Counted from the first letter of the stretch, positions 8,228 through 14,606 are shown. The stretch: DNA of 14,637 bases from Actinomycetota bacterium (GCA_018898235.1 JAHIJU010000240.1:1-14637), one strand, 5' to 3'. Numbers and translations are program-made. The notes: generated by a model from the sequence alone, not told the origin.

Positions 8228-8261
8228 CCGAGCAGCCTAGGCCTGCTCCTAGGCTGGTCCC
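8228..8261. promoter_or_regulatory. Mirror-symmetric divergent leaderless promoter (pdtaS / USP-crcB operon)
   Basis: CAGCCTAGG (8233-8241) and CCTAGGCTG (8248-8256) form a perfect 9-bp inverted repeat around the spacer cctgct. Each arm contains TAGGCT, a TAnnnT -10 hexamer: 8250-8255 on the plus strand and 8239-8234 on the minus strand. Each hexamer is followed by exactly six bases and then a GTG start (8262 plus, 8227 minus). Neither gene has a Shine-Dalgarno sequence, so both messages probably begin at their start codons. The two -10 elements overlap the same short DNA, so the promoters cannot easily be occupied at once. Confidence 0.65.
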
Positions 8262-8798
8262 GTGACCACCTCACCTCCCCAGCCGAGCCCGTCCCGCATG
8301 GTCGATCCGGCCGGTCGCCCGATCGTGGTCGCGATCGTGCCCGGCCAGCCCGAGCTCGTGGCGCTCACGGCGCAGGCGTGGGGCCGGGCGGTCGGGGCCT
8401 CGGAGCTGTACTTCGCCTACGCCGACACCTCACGCGTGATGGTGGCCGAGCACGCGGACGGCTCCGTGGACCACCAGCCGGTGGACCCCGACGGCGCGGA
8501 CGACGAGTGGCGCGAGGTCGCCACCCAGATCGAACACGTGCTGACCGAGCTGGTGCGCGATGTCCCCTGGCAGTTCCGCTTCCTGGCGGGCCGACCCGAC
8601 CGCGCCCTCACCCACCTGGCACGCGCCGTGGATGCGAGCGCCTTCGTCGTCGGCACCCGCGCCCCGGGGGCGGGTGCGCGGCTGCGCAGCTGGGTCGAGG
8701 GCTCCGTCGCGGTGCGGCTGACCCACCACCAGCACCGGCCGGTGCTCGTCGTCCCGCTCCAGGTGGTCGACTGGAAGGCGCGCTCGCCGTGGGCGTGA
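8262..8798 (+). CDS. Universal stress protein (USP)-like protein
   Basis: A 178-residue soluble protein with an alpha/beta Rossmann-like pattern: a first strand RPIVVAIVPGQ (19-29), a helix VALTAQAWGRAVGAS, a strand ELYFAYAD, and the USP-like ending DASAFVVGTRAPGAGARLR then WVEGSVAVRLTHHQHRPVLVVP (about 128-165), typical of the phosphate-binding loop and last strand of UspA proteins. The aspartate usually found after the first strand (V-x-D-x-S) is replaced by PGQ, so ATP binding may be altered or absent. The first ~18 residues are a proline/serine-rich extension. It is the first gene of an apparent operon with two fluoride channel genes: its stop TGA overlaps the GTG of the next gene by four bases. 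Start GTG 8262 is set by the leaderless promoter signature. USP membership is likely; its role beside fluoride export is unknown. Confidence 0.8.
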   Translation: MTTSPPQPSPSRMVDPAGRPIVVAIVPGQPELVALTAQAWGRAVGASELYFAYADTSRVMVAEHADGSVDHQPVDPDGADDEWREVATQIEHVLTELVRDVPWQFRFLAGRPDRALTHLARAVDASAFVVGTRAPGAGARLRSWVEGSVAVRLTHHQHRPVLVVPLQVVDWKARSPWA

Positions 8799-9193
8799 AC
8801 CGCCGACTGCTCGGCCTGGTCGTGGCCGGCGGGGCCGTCGGCACGGCCGTGCGCGCCGGCCTGGAGAACGCCTTCCCCGCCCAGCCCGGCAGCTGGCCGT
8901 GGACGACGTTCGTGATCAACGTGAGCGGGGCGTTCCTGCTGGGCGCCCTGCTCGGTCACCTCACGGCCGCCGGCGCCGACGAGGGCGTGCGACGCGATGT
9001 GCGGCTGGGGGTCGGCACGGGCGTGATGGGCGGCTTCACGACGTACTCCACGTTCATGGTCGAGGCGGACTCGCTGCTCAGGTCGGGTCACCTCGGCGCG
9101 GGTGCGCTCTACGCGGGTCTGGGCGTGCTGCTCGGGCTGCTCGCCGCGGCAGCGGGGCTGAGCCTGGGTCAGCGGACGGGGCGGGGCGCATGA
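8795..9193 (+). CDS. crcB: Fluoride channel subunit Fluc/CrcB, first copy
   Basis: A 132-residue membrane protein with four predicted helices. Family marks are the early G-x3-R (AVGTAVR), TFVINVSGAFLLGALLG (second helix, with the conserved Asn) and GVMGGFTTYSTFMVE (the broken third helix with the phenylalanine/threonine track that conducts F-). CrcB/Fluc proteins let fluoride leave the cytoplasm passively. GTG 8795 overlaps the upstream USP stop (GTGA); GTG 8789 in the same frame is an alternative two codons longer. The stop overlaps the next gene's ATG (ATGA), so translation is probably coupled. Positive residues sit at the N-terminus (NRR), loop 2 (RRDVR) and the C-terminus (RTGR), predicting N- and C-termini inside. 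No fluoride (crcB-motif) riboswitch precedes the operon. Confidence 0.93.
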   Translation: MNRRLLGLVVAGGAVGTAVRAGLENAFPAQPGSWPWTTFVINVSGAFLLGALLGHLTAAGADEGVRRDVRLGVGTGVMGGFTTYSTFMVEADSLLRSGHLGAGALYAGLGVLLGLLAAAAGLSLGQRTGRGA

Positions 9194-9555
9194 TCCTGCT
9201 CCTCGTCGCCCTCGCCGGTGGTGCCGGTGCGGGCACCCGGTTCTGGCTCGACACCCTGGTGGCCCGACGCAACCACACCGGGGTCCCGCTGGGCACGGTC
9301 CTGATCAACGTCTCCGGCTCACTGCTGCTCGGGCTGCTCACCGGCTGGGTGCTCGCCCACGACGGTGCCTCGAGCCTGCGGGCCGTGGCGGGCACCGGGT
9401 TCCTCGGTGGCTACACCACGTTCAGCACGGCGAGCGTCGAGGGCGTGCGGCTCATCCGATCGGGTCGTCCGTGGGTGGCGCTCGCACACGCCGGTGGGAT
9501 GCTCACGCTCGGTCTGGCCGGCGCCGGGCTGGGGCTGTGGCTGATGGCCGGCTAG
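9190..9555 (+). CDS. crcB: Fluoride channel subunit Fluc/CrcB, second copy
   Basis: A 121-residue, four-helix paralogue of the preceding gene with the same marks: GAGTRFWLD, GTVLINVSGSLLLGLLTG and GTGFLGGYTTFSTASVEG. ATG 9190 overlaps the stop of the first copy by four bases. The first helix starts immediately at residue 2 with no basic residues. Positive charge lies in loop 1 (RFWLDTLVARRNH) and loop 3 (RLIRSGR), with a neutral C-terminus (LWLMAG), which predicts the opposite orientation to the first copy. By family knowledge, paired Fluc genes often make antiparallel heterodimers, whereas single genes give dual-topology homodimers. Last gene of the USP-crcB-crcB operon; the next gene starts 86 bases on. 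Confidence 0.93.
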   Translation: MILLLVALAGGAGAGTRFWLDTLVARRNHTGVPLGTVLINVSGSLLLGLLTGWVLAHDGASSLRAVAGTGFLGGYTTFSTASVEGVRLIRSGRPWVALAHAGGMLTLGLAGAGLGLWLMAG

Positions 9556-9641
9556 ACGTTCGCGGGTCCCCACCGGGCGCTGGCAGCGGTCCGCCGACCA
9601 CAGCCCTGGCGACGTCCGGGACCCGGTGAAATCCTGCGGGC

Positions 9642-9989
9642 ATGATCACGCTGACGGGTACCTGGCAGGTGGACGGGCCGGATGTGCACGCACCGCACGG
9701 CGCCGCCACCCTGACGTTCGAGGGCGACGGCATGGTGTTCGGCTGCTCGGGCATCAACCGGGTGCGCGGGACCTGGCAGCTGTCGCAGGACGTCCTGACC
9801 TTCGGCCCGCTCGCCAGCACGCTCATGGCAGGGTCGCCGGCGGCGATGGCGGCCGAGCAGGCGCTCCAATCCTTGCTGGCCGAACCGCTCCACCTCGAAC
9901 CGGGCGAGGACGGCGCCCTCGTGCTGCGCGCGCCGGACGCCCGGTCCGCGCGGCTGGTGCCGGCCGCGCCGTCGCCGACCCTGGTCTAG
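9642..9989 (+). CDS. Small META-domain (HslJ-like) protein
   Basis: A 115-residue protein. TGTWQVDG at the N-terminus, LTFEGDGMVFGCSGINRVRGTWQLSQDVLTFGPLASTLMAG in the middle (about 28-67, including the G-C-S/N-G-x-N-R-x-G-x-W pattern), and a last strand LVLRAPD match the META/DUF306 fold. Family members such as E. coli HslJ are linked to heat or novobiocin resistance, often as secreted lipoproteins. Here no signal peptide or lipobox is seen, so this copy is probably cytoplasmic. The function is unknown. ATG 9642 has no clear Shine-Dalgarno site; AATCCT lies exactly six bases upstream, a weak version of the -10/leaderless pattern seen at 8262. It stands 86 bases after crcB and converges on the glutamate dehydrogenase gene. 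Confidence 0.75.
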   Translation: MITLTGTWQVDGPDVHAPHGAATLTFEGDGMVFGCSGINRVRGTWQLSQDVLTFGPLASTLMAGSPAAMAAEQALQSLLAEPLHLEPGEDGALVLRAPDARSARLVPAAPSPTLV

Positions 9990-9996
9990 GACCGAC

Positions 9997-10035
9997 GAGG
10001 TCGAGGACCTGCGGGCAGGCGACGGCGCCGACCTC
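9997..10035. terminator. Possible bidirectional terminator between META and GDH genes
   Basis: GAGGTCG (9997-10003) and CGACCTC (10029-10035) form a perfect 7-bp inverted repeat enclosing a smaller hairpin (CCTG-cggg-CAGG, 10008-10019). It lies where two genes converge and touches the GDH stop codon. The loop is long and no T run follows, so confidence is modest. Confidence 0.35.
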
Positions 10036-11281
10036 AGGGGTACAGCCCGCGGATCTCGTGCGCCTGCGCCACCCGGCGCACGCCGATCGCGAGCGCCGCC
10101 TCGCGCAGCGTGAGCCCGTCCCGCCGGGCGAGCTCGGCGACCGCGTCGTAAGCGGTGCGCATCCGCAGCTCGAGCCGCTCGGAGATCTCGGCCTCGGTCC
10201 ACCAGTACGCCTGGTTGGCCTGCACCCACTCGAAGTAGGAGACGACCACACCGCCGGCGTTCGCCAGGATGTCGGGCACCACGACGACGCCCCGCTCGGC
10301 CAACGCCTGGTCGCCCGCCGTGGTCGTCGGGCCGTTGGCGGCCTCGACCACCCACCGCGCCCTGACCCTGGCGGCTGTCGTCTCGTCCAGCACGCCCTCG
10401 ACCGCGGCGGGCACCAGCAGATCGACCTCCAGCCCCAGGAGGGTCATGTTGTCGATCGGCTCGGCGTCGTCGAAGCCGACCACCGACCCGGTGGCCGCCA
10501 CGTGCCGGACGAGCCTGGGCATGTCCAGGCCCTGGGCGTCGAACACGCCGCCGAACTGATCGCTGACCGCGAGCACCCGCGCGCCCGCCTGGTGCAGGAA
10601 GACGGCGGCGTGCGACCCGACCTTGCCGAAGCCCTGCACGGCTGCGGTCACCTCGGACAGTGACACCCCGGCGTCGGCCAGCGCGGCGGCGGCGACGTCG
10701 ACCACCCCGCGCGAGGTGGCCGTGGCCCGTCCGAGCGAACCACCCACGGCCAGCGGCTTCCCGGTCGTGACGGCGGCGACGGTGTAGCCCACGTTGACCG
10801 AGAAGGTGTCCATGACCCAGGCCATGGTCTGCTCGTCGGTGCCGACGTCGGGCGCCATGATGTCCCGCTCGGGGCCGATGATCGGCATGATCTCCGAGGT
10901 GTAGCGCCGGGTGACGCGCTCGAGCTCGGTCTTGCTGTGGGTGGCCGGGTCGATGGTCACCCCGCCCTTGGCCCCGCCGTACGGCACGTCGACGACGGCG
11001 CACTTCCAGGTCATCCACATGGCGAGCGCACGGACCTCGTCGAGGTCGACGTTCGCGGAGTAGCGCAGACCGCCCTTGCCGGGTCCGCGCGAGATGTTGT
11101 GCTGCACGCGGTAGCCGTGCAGCAGCTCGGTGCTGCCGTCGTCGCGCCGGAGCGGGACAGCGACCCGCATCTCCCGACGTGGGGTGGCGAGCATCTGATG
11201 CATGCCGTCGCTGAAACCGAGGATCTCGATGGCGGTGGCCAGCTGGGCTCGCGCCGTTGCGAGCGGTGAGGGGTCTGACAT
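10034..11281 (-). CDS. Glutamate dehydrogenase-family protein (Glu/Leu/Phe/Val dehydrogenase)
   Basis: A 415-residue enzyme of the short (hexameric) GDH class, which converts glutamate to 2-oxoglutarate and ammonia, or the reverse. The substrate domain shows GPGKGGLRY (Lys69), MWMTWKCAVVDVPYGGAKGG (Lys93 and catalytic-region Lys105) and IMAPDVGTDEQTMAW. The nucleotide-binding domain has VQGFGKVGS (215-223), a second strand ending VLAVSD (Asp241), and EAANGPTT followed by VPDILANAGGVVVSYFEWVQ, all GDH hallmarks. Whether it uses NAD or NADP, and glutamate rather than a branched-chain or aromatic amino acid, cannot be decided by eye; the motifs favour glutamate. ATG 11281 fits the family start and has AGGG eight bases upstream; GTG 11290 is three codons longer. 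It lies 60 bases after chdC on the same strand, with a hairpin between, so co-transcription is uncertain. Confidence 0.9.
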   Translation of the reverse strand: MSDPSPLATARAQLATAIEILGFSDGMHQMLATPRREMRVAVPLRRDDGSTELLHGYRVQHNISRGPGKGGLRYSANVDLDEVRALAMWMTWKCAVVDVPYGGAKGGVTIDPATHSKTELERVTRRYTSEIMPIIGPERDIMAPDVGTDEQTMAWVMDTFSVNVGYTVAAVTTGKPLAVGGSLGRATATSRGVVDVAAAALADAGVSLSEVTAAVQGFGKVGSHAAVFLHQAGARVLAVSDQFGGVFDAQGLDMPRLVRHVAATGSVVGFDDAEPIDNMTLLGLEVDLLVPAAVEGVLDETTAARVRARWVVEAANGPTTTAGDQALAERGVVVVPDILANAGGVVVSYFEWVQANQAYWWTEAEISERLELRMRTAYDAVAELARRDGLTLREAALAIGVRRVAQAHEIRGLYP

Positions 11282-11289
11282 GGGGACCA

Positions 11290-11320
11290 CCCTGGCACGA
11301 CGGCGTCGGCGCGCCCAGGG
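11290..11320 (-). terminator. Hairpin between chdC and the GDH gene
   Basis: CCCTGG (11290-11295) and CCAGGG (11315-11320) pair around an inner CGACG-g-CGTCG hairpin (11298-11308). Read on the minus strand, the downstream arm contains the AGGG used as the GDH ribosome binding site. It may act as an attenuator or partial terminator, or may simply be chance. No T run. Confidence 0.3.
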
Positions 11321-11341
11321 ATGGACCCCGTGTCGGGCCGC

Positions 11342-12082
11342 TCAGTCGAGCGGCTGGCGGTCCGCCCACTCGCCGAGCTCGACCCGCTGACCGAACCAGA
11401 ACGGCACCTCGAGGCGCACGTGCTCGCGGGCCTTCGTGTTGCGCAGGTCACGCATGAGGTCGACCACCCGGTGCGGCTCGGCGGCCTCGAAGGCGAGCAC
11501 CCACTCGTAGTCCGAGAGCCCGAAGCTTGCGACCGTGTTCGGCAGCAGATCGGTGTAGGCCGCGGCGGCGCCGCCGTGGTCGCGCAGCATGGCGCCCCGT
11601 TCGGCGGGGTCCAGCAGGTACCAGTCGTAGGAGCGCACGAACGGGTACACGCACACGTACTCCAGCGCGGGGGCCCCGGCCAGGAACGACGGCACGTGCT
11701 CGCGGTTGAACTCGGACGGGCGGTGCAGCCCGACGACGGACCACACCGGGACCAGCGCCTTGCCCAGCTCACTCGCGCGCAGCCGGTGGTAGGCGGCCTG
11801 GACCTGCGGAAGCGTGTCAGCGTGCCACCACACGAGCAGGTCGGCCTCCGCGGTGAGCCCGCCGAGGTCGTACCACCCGCGGATCTCCAGGTCGCCGTCG
11901 CTGGTGACCGAGGCAAGGGCCTGCGCCACGAGCTGCTCACGGGCTGCGTCATCGGCGGGCAGCGACTGGCCGAGGCTGAAGACGGAGTACATGGTGTAGC
12001 GGACGGCCTTGTTGAGAGCCTCGTAGTCGGCGCTCGTCAGGCCCGCGGCGGCGGGGTGTCCGGGGGCGTGCGGGGCGGTCAT
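11342..12082 (-). CDS. chdC: Coproheme decarboxylase ChdC (HemQ)
   Basis: A 246-residue protein of the chlorite dismutase-like family that catalyses the last step of the coproporphyrin haem pathway: two H2O2-dependent decarboxylations convert coprohaem III to haem b. The segment YPFVRSYDWYLLD (146-158) corresponds to the catalytic-tyrosine YP-x-x-K/R motif (Tyr146; Arg150 in place of the Lys of Firmicutes). MLRDHG (165-170) supplies the probable proximal haem ligand His169, and NTVASFGLSDYEWVLAFEA (182-200) is a strong actinobacterial ChdC signature. Length is normal for actinobacteria. The ATG overlaps the stop of the upstream ferrochelatase (ATGA), so the final two haem steps are translationally coupled, which strongly supports the assignment. 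The residue roles are inferred by alignment from memory. Confidence 0.95.
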   Translation of the reverse strand: MTAPHAPGHPAAAGLTSADYEALNKAVRYTMYSVFSLGQSLPADDAAREQLVAQALASVTSDGDLEIRGWYDLGGLTAEADLLVWWHADTLPQVQAAYHRLRASELGKALVPVWSVVGLHRPSEFNREHVPSFLAGAPALEYVCVYPFVRSYDWYLLDPAERGAMLRDHGGAAAAYTDLLPNTVASFGLSDYEWVLAFEAAEPHRVVDLMRDLRNTKAREHVRLEVPFWFGQRVELGEWADRQPLD

Positions 12083-13221
12083 CGCGAGATCCTGTCGTTC
12101 GGGGCGTGGGGTGGGAGGTCGTCCTCGGAACCGATGACCGGCGTCGCGGAGTCGACGCCGGATCGCCGCCAGCAGCCGCCGACCGGGCACCGGTCGGCCC
12201 TGGCGGGCAACGAGCCGACGGTGACGGCCGGCGGGACCGCGGTGCCCGCCGCGCGGGCCCGCTCGGCCGCCGCCCGTTCGAGCATCAGGTCGACGAGGCC
12301 CGCGACGAACGCCGGATGGGTCCCGGCCGTCGCCGCACGCACGGCGACCATGCCGAGCGCGGCGGCTGTGCCGAGCGCCTCGGTGTCCAGGTCGTGCACG
12401 ACCTCCATGTGGTCGGAGACGAAGCCGATGGGCGCGAGCACGACGGCCTTCACCCCGCGACCGGCCAGCTCGGTGAGGCGGTCGTTGACATCGGGCTCGA
12501 GCCACGGCTGGGACGGCGACCCGGACCGCGAGCAGTACGCGAGATCCCAGACCAGGTCGCGGCCGAGGGCCTCGCCCGCAGCCGCCGCGACGGTGGCGGC
12601 GACGTCGAGGTGCTGCTCGACGTAGCCGGGGCCGTCGACGGTCGAGGCCTCCTGCATCGGGGTCGGGATCGAGTGCGTGACGAACAGCAGCCGCGCATCG
12701 TCGGGCGCCGTCCGACAGGCGTCGACGACGGCGTCGACGTTCGCCGCGACGAAACCTGGATGGTTGAAGTAGGCGCGCACCTTGTCGACCACGAGATCGC
12801 GGCCGTCGAGCGCCGCGGCGAAGTCCTCCCGGTATTGCCGACATCCGGAGTACGACGCGTAGGCGCTGGTCACGACCGCGAGAACACGCGTCGCGCCGCC
12901 GGCGGCCGCCGCCTCGAACGCCTCGGCCGTGAACGGGGCGCTGTTGCGGTTCCCCCACAGCACCGGCACCGGCGTGCCCCGTCGATCGAGCTCGGCCACC
13001 AGGGCGGCCTGCAGGGCGCGGTTCTGGCCGTTGATGGGGCTGACCCCACCCCGGGCGTAGTAGTGCTCGGCGACCTGCTCGAGGCGTTCGTCGGGGATGC
13101 GGGCACCGGCGGTCACGCGGCGCAGGAAGGGCATCACCTCGTCCGGGCCCTCGGGGCCGCCGAACGAGGAGAGCAGGACGGCGTCGAAGGGTTCGAGCAG
13201 ATTCGGCACGCGGCCGATCAT
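12079..13221 (-). CDS. cpfC: Coproporphyrin III ferrochelatase CpfC (HemH)
   Basis: A 380-residue enzyme inserting Fe2+ into coproporphyrin III; its product goes to ChdC, encoded by the next, overlapping gene. Visible marks are LLSSFGGPEGPDEVMPFL (16-33), GGVSPINGQNRAL (58-70), TSAYASYSGCRQYREDF (118-134), the metal-site His183 in VTHSIPTPM (181-189), and Glu273 in SDHMEVVHDLDTEA (269-282). The body is followed by a C-terminal extension with RCPVGGCW (Cys345, Cys350), where many actinobacterial ferrochelatases bind a [2Fe-2S] cluster together with an internal cysteine (perhaps Cys127). Only two cysteines are in the tail, one fewer than the three expected from M. tuberculosis. ATG 13221 gives an N-terminus a few residues longer than usual; GTG 13209 is a possible alternative. 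No strong Shine-Dalgarno site was found. The gap to the upstream flavodoxin gene is 128 bases and shows nothing recognisable. Confidence 0.93.
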   Translation of the reverse strand: MIGRVPNLLEPFDAVLLSSFGGPEGPDEVMPFLRRVTAGARIPDERLEQVAEHYYARGGVSPINGQNRALQAALVAELDRRGTPVPVLWGNRNSAPFTAEAFEAAAAGGATRVLAVVTSAYASYSGCRQYREDFAAALDGRDLVVDKVRAYFNHPGFVAANVDAVVDACRTAPDDARLLFVTHSIPTPMQEASTVDGPGYVEQHLDVAATVAAAAGEALGRDLVWDLAYCSRSGSPSQPWLEPDVNDRLTELAGRGVKAVVLAPIGFVSDHMEVVHDLDTEALGTAAALGMVAVRAATAGTHPAFVAGLVDLMLERAAAERARAAGTAVPPAVTVGSLPARADRCPVGGCWRRSGVDSATPVIGSEDDLPPHAPNDRISR

Positions 13222-13349
13222 GGCACCAGGGACGTGGCGCACCCCGCCCCGGACGACGTGACGTTGTCCCGACGAGGTGTCAGGACCAGCTCCCGGCGAC
13301 CGCGACGGGGCTACGGCCGTGCCGTCGATCCCGCCGGGACCCGTCCGGA

Positions 13350-13865
13350 TCAGGCGGTCGCGCGGGCCCGTTCGGCCTGGACCTGCTCGAGCTCGTCGGC
13401 GATGCCGCCCGCCCAGCGCTCGATCGCAGCGAAGTCCCGGTGGTCGCCCTCGCGATTGAGCACACCGGCGGCGGCGACCCGCTCGGCGAAGCTGAGACCC
13501 GCGCGGTCCAGCCGGCCACGGAACAGCCGGTGGTCGCGGGCGCCGAGCTGGTCGCCCAGCGCGGCGAGCTCGGTGGTGGTCCGCGCCCCGCTCGACGGCG
13601 AGGCCAGACCCGAGGCGAAGAGCCAGAGCGGGCGGGCCTGGAGCTCGGGCCCGAAGCGCTCGACGAGGTCCCGGGCGTCCGGCAGCAGGCTCGTCAGGTA
13701 GACCGCCGAACCGACGACGACCGCGTCGTACCCGTCCACCGAGCCCACCTGGGCCGGTTCGAGCAGCGTCGCCCGCTGACCACGCGCCGTGAGCACCGAG
13801 GCGATCGAGGCACCGATCTCCCACGTCGCGCCATGCCGTGAGGCGACCGCGAGCAGAACGTTCAT
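13350..13865 (-). CDS. Flavodoxin-domain protein, HemG-like group
   Basis: A 171-residue flavodoxin fold that should bind FMN and carry out electron transfer in the cytoplasm. The N-terminal strand and loop MNVLLAVASRHGATWEIGASIA (1-22) is the phosphate-binding loop (S-R-H-G-A-T). DGYDAVVVGSAVYLTSLLPDARDLVERF (44-71) gives the second FMN loop. RPLWLFASG (78-86) is the following strand, and FRGRLD (115-120) with a C-terminal REGDHRDFAAIERWAGGIADEL (138-159) is the pattern seen in HemG-like (COG4635) proteins. E. coli HemG is a menaquinone-dependent protoporphyrinogen dehydrogenase, but actinobacteria generally use the unrelated HemY/CgoX oxidase, so that activity should not be assumed. ATG 13865 follows a good GGGAGG-type ribosome binding site (13874-13882) eight bases upstream. 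It lies upstream of cpfC-chdC on the same strand. Confidence 0.82.
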   Translation of the reverse strand: MNVLLAVASRHGATWEIGASIASVLTARGQRATLLEPAQVGSVDGYDAVVVGSAVYLTSLLPDARDLVERFGPELQARPLWLFASGLASPSSGARTTTELAALGDQLGARDHRLFRGRLDRAGLSFAERVAAAGVLNREGDHRDFAAIERWAGGIADELEQVQAERARATA

Positions 13866-13950
13866 CGAGTCGACCCCCTCCCGTGGCGCGCCCGCCGTCC
13901 CGGAGGGGCATGGGCTGACGTCCATCGTTGCCGGTGCAGTATGTCCGATT

Positions 13951-13970
13951 CCTGGGTCAGAAGTCCCAGG
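13951..13970. repeat. Short inverted repeat upstream of the flavodoxin gene
   Basis: CCTGGG and CCCAGG pair perfectly across an 8-base spacer within the 235-base gap between marR and the flavodoxin gene. It could be a weak terminator for marR or an operator. Nothing else recognisable was seen in this gap. Confidence 0.25.
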
Positions 13971-14100
13971 CGGGGTCCGCGACGCCATGGTTTGGGATGC
14001 CGTGCGACAAGCCCACGACAAGCCCCGGTCAGCCAGGGACAAAGGCGCCGCCGGGGGACGTCGCCGCTGCGAGCGATGCCCGGAACCGCCCGGACCAGCC

Positions 14101-14538
14101 TCAGCCGGCCCTCAACTTGTCGCACAACCGCGCGAGCTCGGCGAGCTCGGCCCCGTCCAGCGCGGCACCCACGTGCGCCGCGATCGACCGCGCGTGGCGT
14201 CGCCCGATGTCCAGCTGGACCGCCCGCCCCTCGTCCGTCAACCGGACCGCGACCCCGCGCCCGTCCCCGGGGACCATCTCCTTGACCACCAGCCCGGCGG
14301 TCGCCAACCGGTCGACGAGTCGCGACAGGCTGGGCTGGGCGAGGTAGGTCGCCTCGGTCAGGTCCCGCAGGCGCGCGGTGCCGTGCTCGAAGCCGGTGAG
14401 CGTGTAGAGCACGTCGTACTCGCGCAGGCTCAGCGCCCCCCAGACCTGCTCGCGCTCGAACCGCCGCAGGAGCTGGCTCTGGGCCGCGAACAGCGCCTCC
14501 CAGGCCGACACCGCCGCACGCACGTCCACCGCAGCCAT
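14101..14538 (-). CDS. MarR-family transcriptional regulator
   Basis: A 145-residue winged-helix regulator. The helix-turn-helix region is LREYDVLYTLTGFEHGTARLRDLTEATYLAQPSLSRLVDRLATAGLVVKE (about 38-87), with recognition helix QPSLSRLVDRLA, followed by the wing GDGRGVAVRLTDEG (91-104) and dimerisation helices at both ends. MarR proteins bind short palindromes as dimers and usually repress a neighbouring efflux or detoxification gene until a phenolic or other ligand releases them. ATG 14538 is chosen because AAGGAGT (14550-14544) sits just upstream; the frame continues further but without family resemblance. A divergent gene begins at 14607, and an ACCGAC/GTCGGT dyad lies between, fitting self-regulation and control of that neighbour. 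The ligand cannot be inferred. Confidence 0.92.
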   Translation of the reverse strand: MAAVDVRAAVSAWEALFAAQSQLLRRFEREQVWGALSLREYDVLYTLTGFEHGTARLRDLTEATYLAQPSLSRLVDRLATAGLVVKEMVPGDGRGVAVRLTDEGRAVQLDIGRRHARSIAAHVGAALDGAELAELARLCDKLRAG

Positions 14539-14606
14539 CACCGACTCCTTCCGCCGGGCCCCAGTCTGACCGACCGCGAGTCGGTGGCCGTCGATACGCT
14601 GCCGGT
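14539..14606. promoter_or_regulatory. marR-divergent gene control region with candidate MarR operator
   Basis: ACCGAC (14569-14574) and GTCGGT (14580-14585) form a 6-bp dyad with a 5-base spacer, a 17-base site of typical MarR size. A third half-site ACCGAC (14540-14545) overlaps the marR ribosome binding site, and the longer CACCGACTC/GAGTCGGTG (14539-14547 and 14578-14586) is a perfect 9-bp inverted repeat. The 17-base dyad ends nine bases before the hexamer TACGCT (14595-14600), a TAnnnT -10 element placed six bases before ATG 14607. Binding there should block that promoter. Confidence 0.55.

Noticed and set aside
8228..8261. Fluoride riboswitch before the crcB genes
   Set aside because: Only 34 bases separate the divergent starts, and they are taken up by the promoter dyad. 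No crcB-motif pseudoknot pattern was seen there or before either crcB gene.
13350..13865. Calling the flavodoxin gene hemG (protoporphyrinogen dehydrogenase)
   Set aside because: Only the fold and the C-terminal pattern are shared. Actinobacteria with ChdC and CpfC normally use CgoX/HemY, so the enzyme name would be an over-call.
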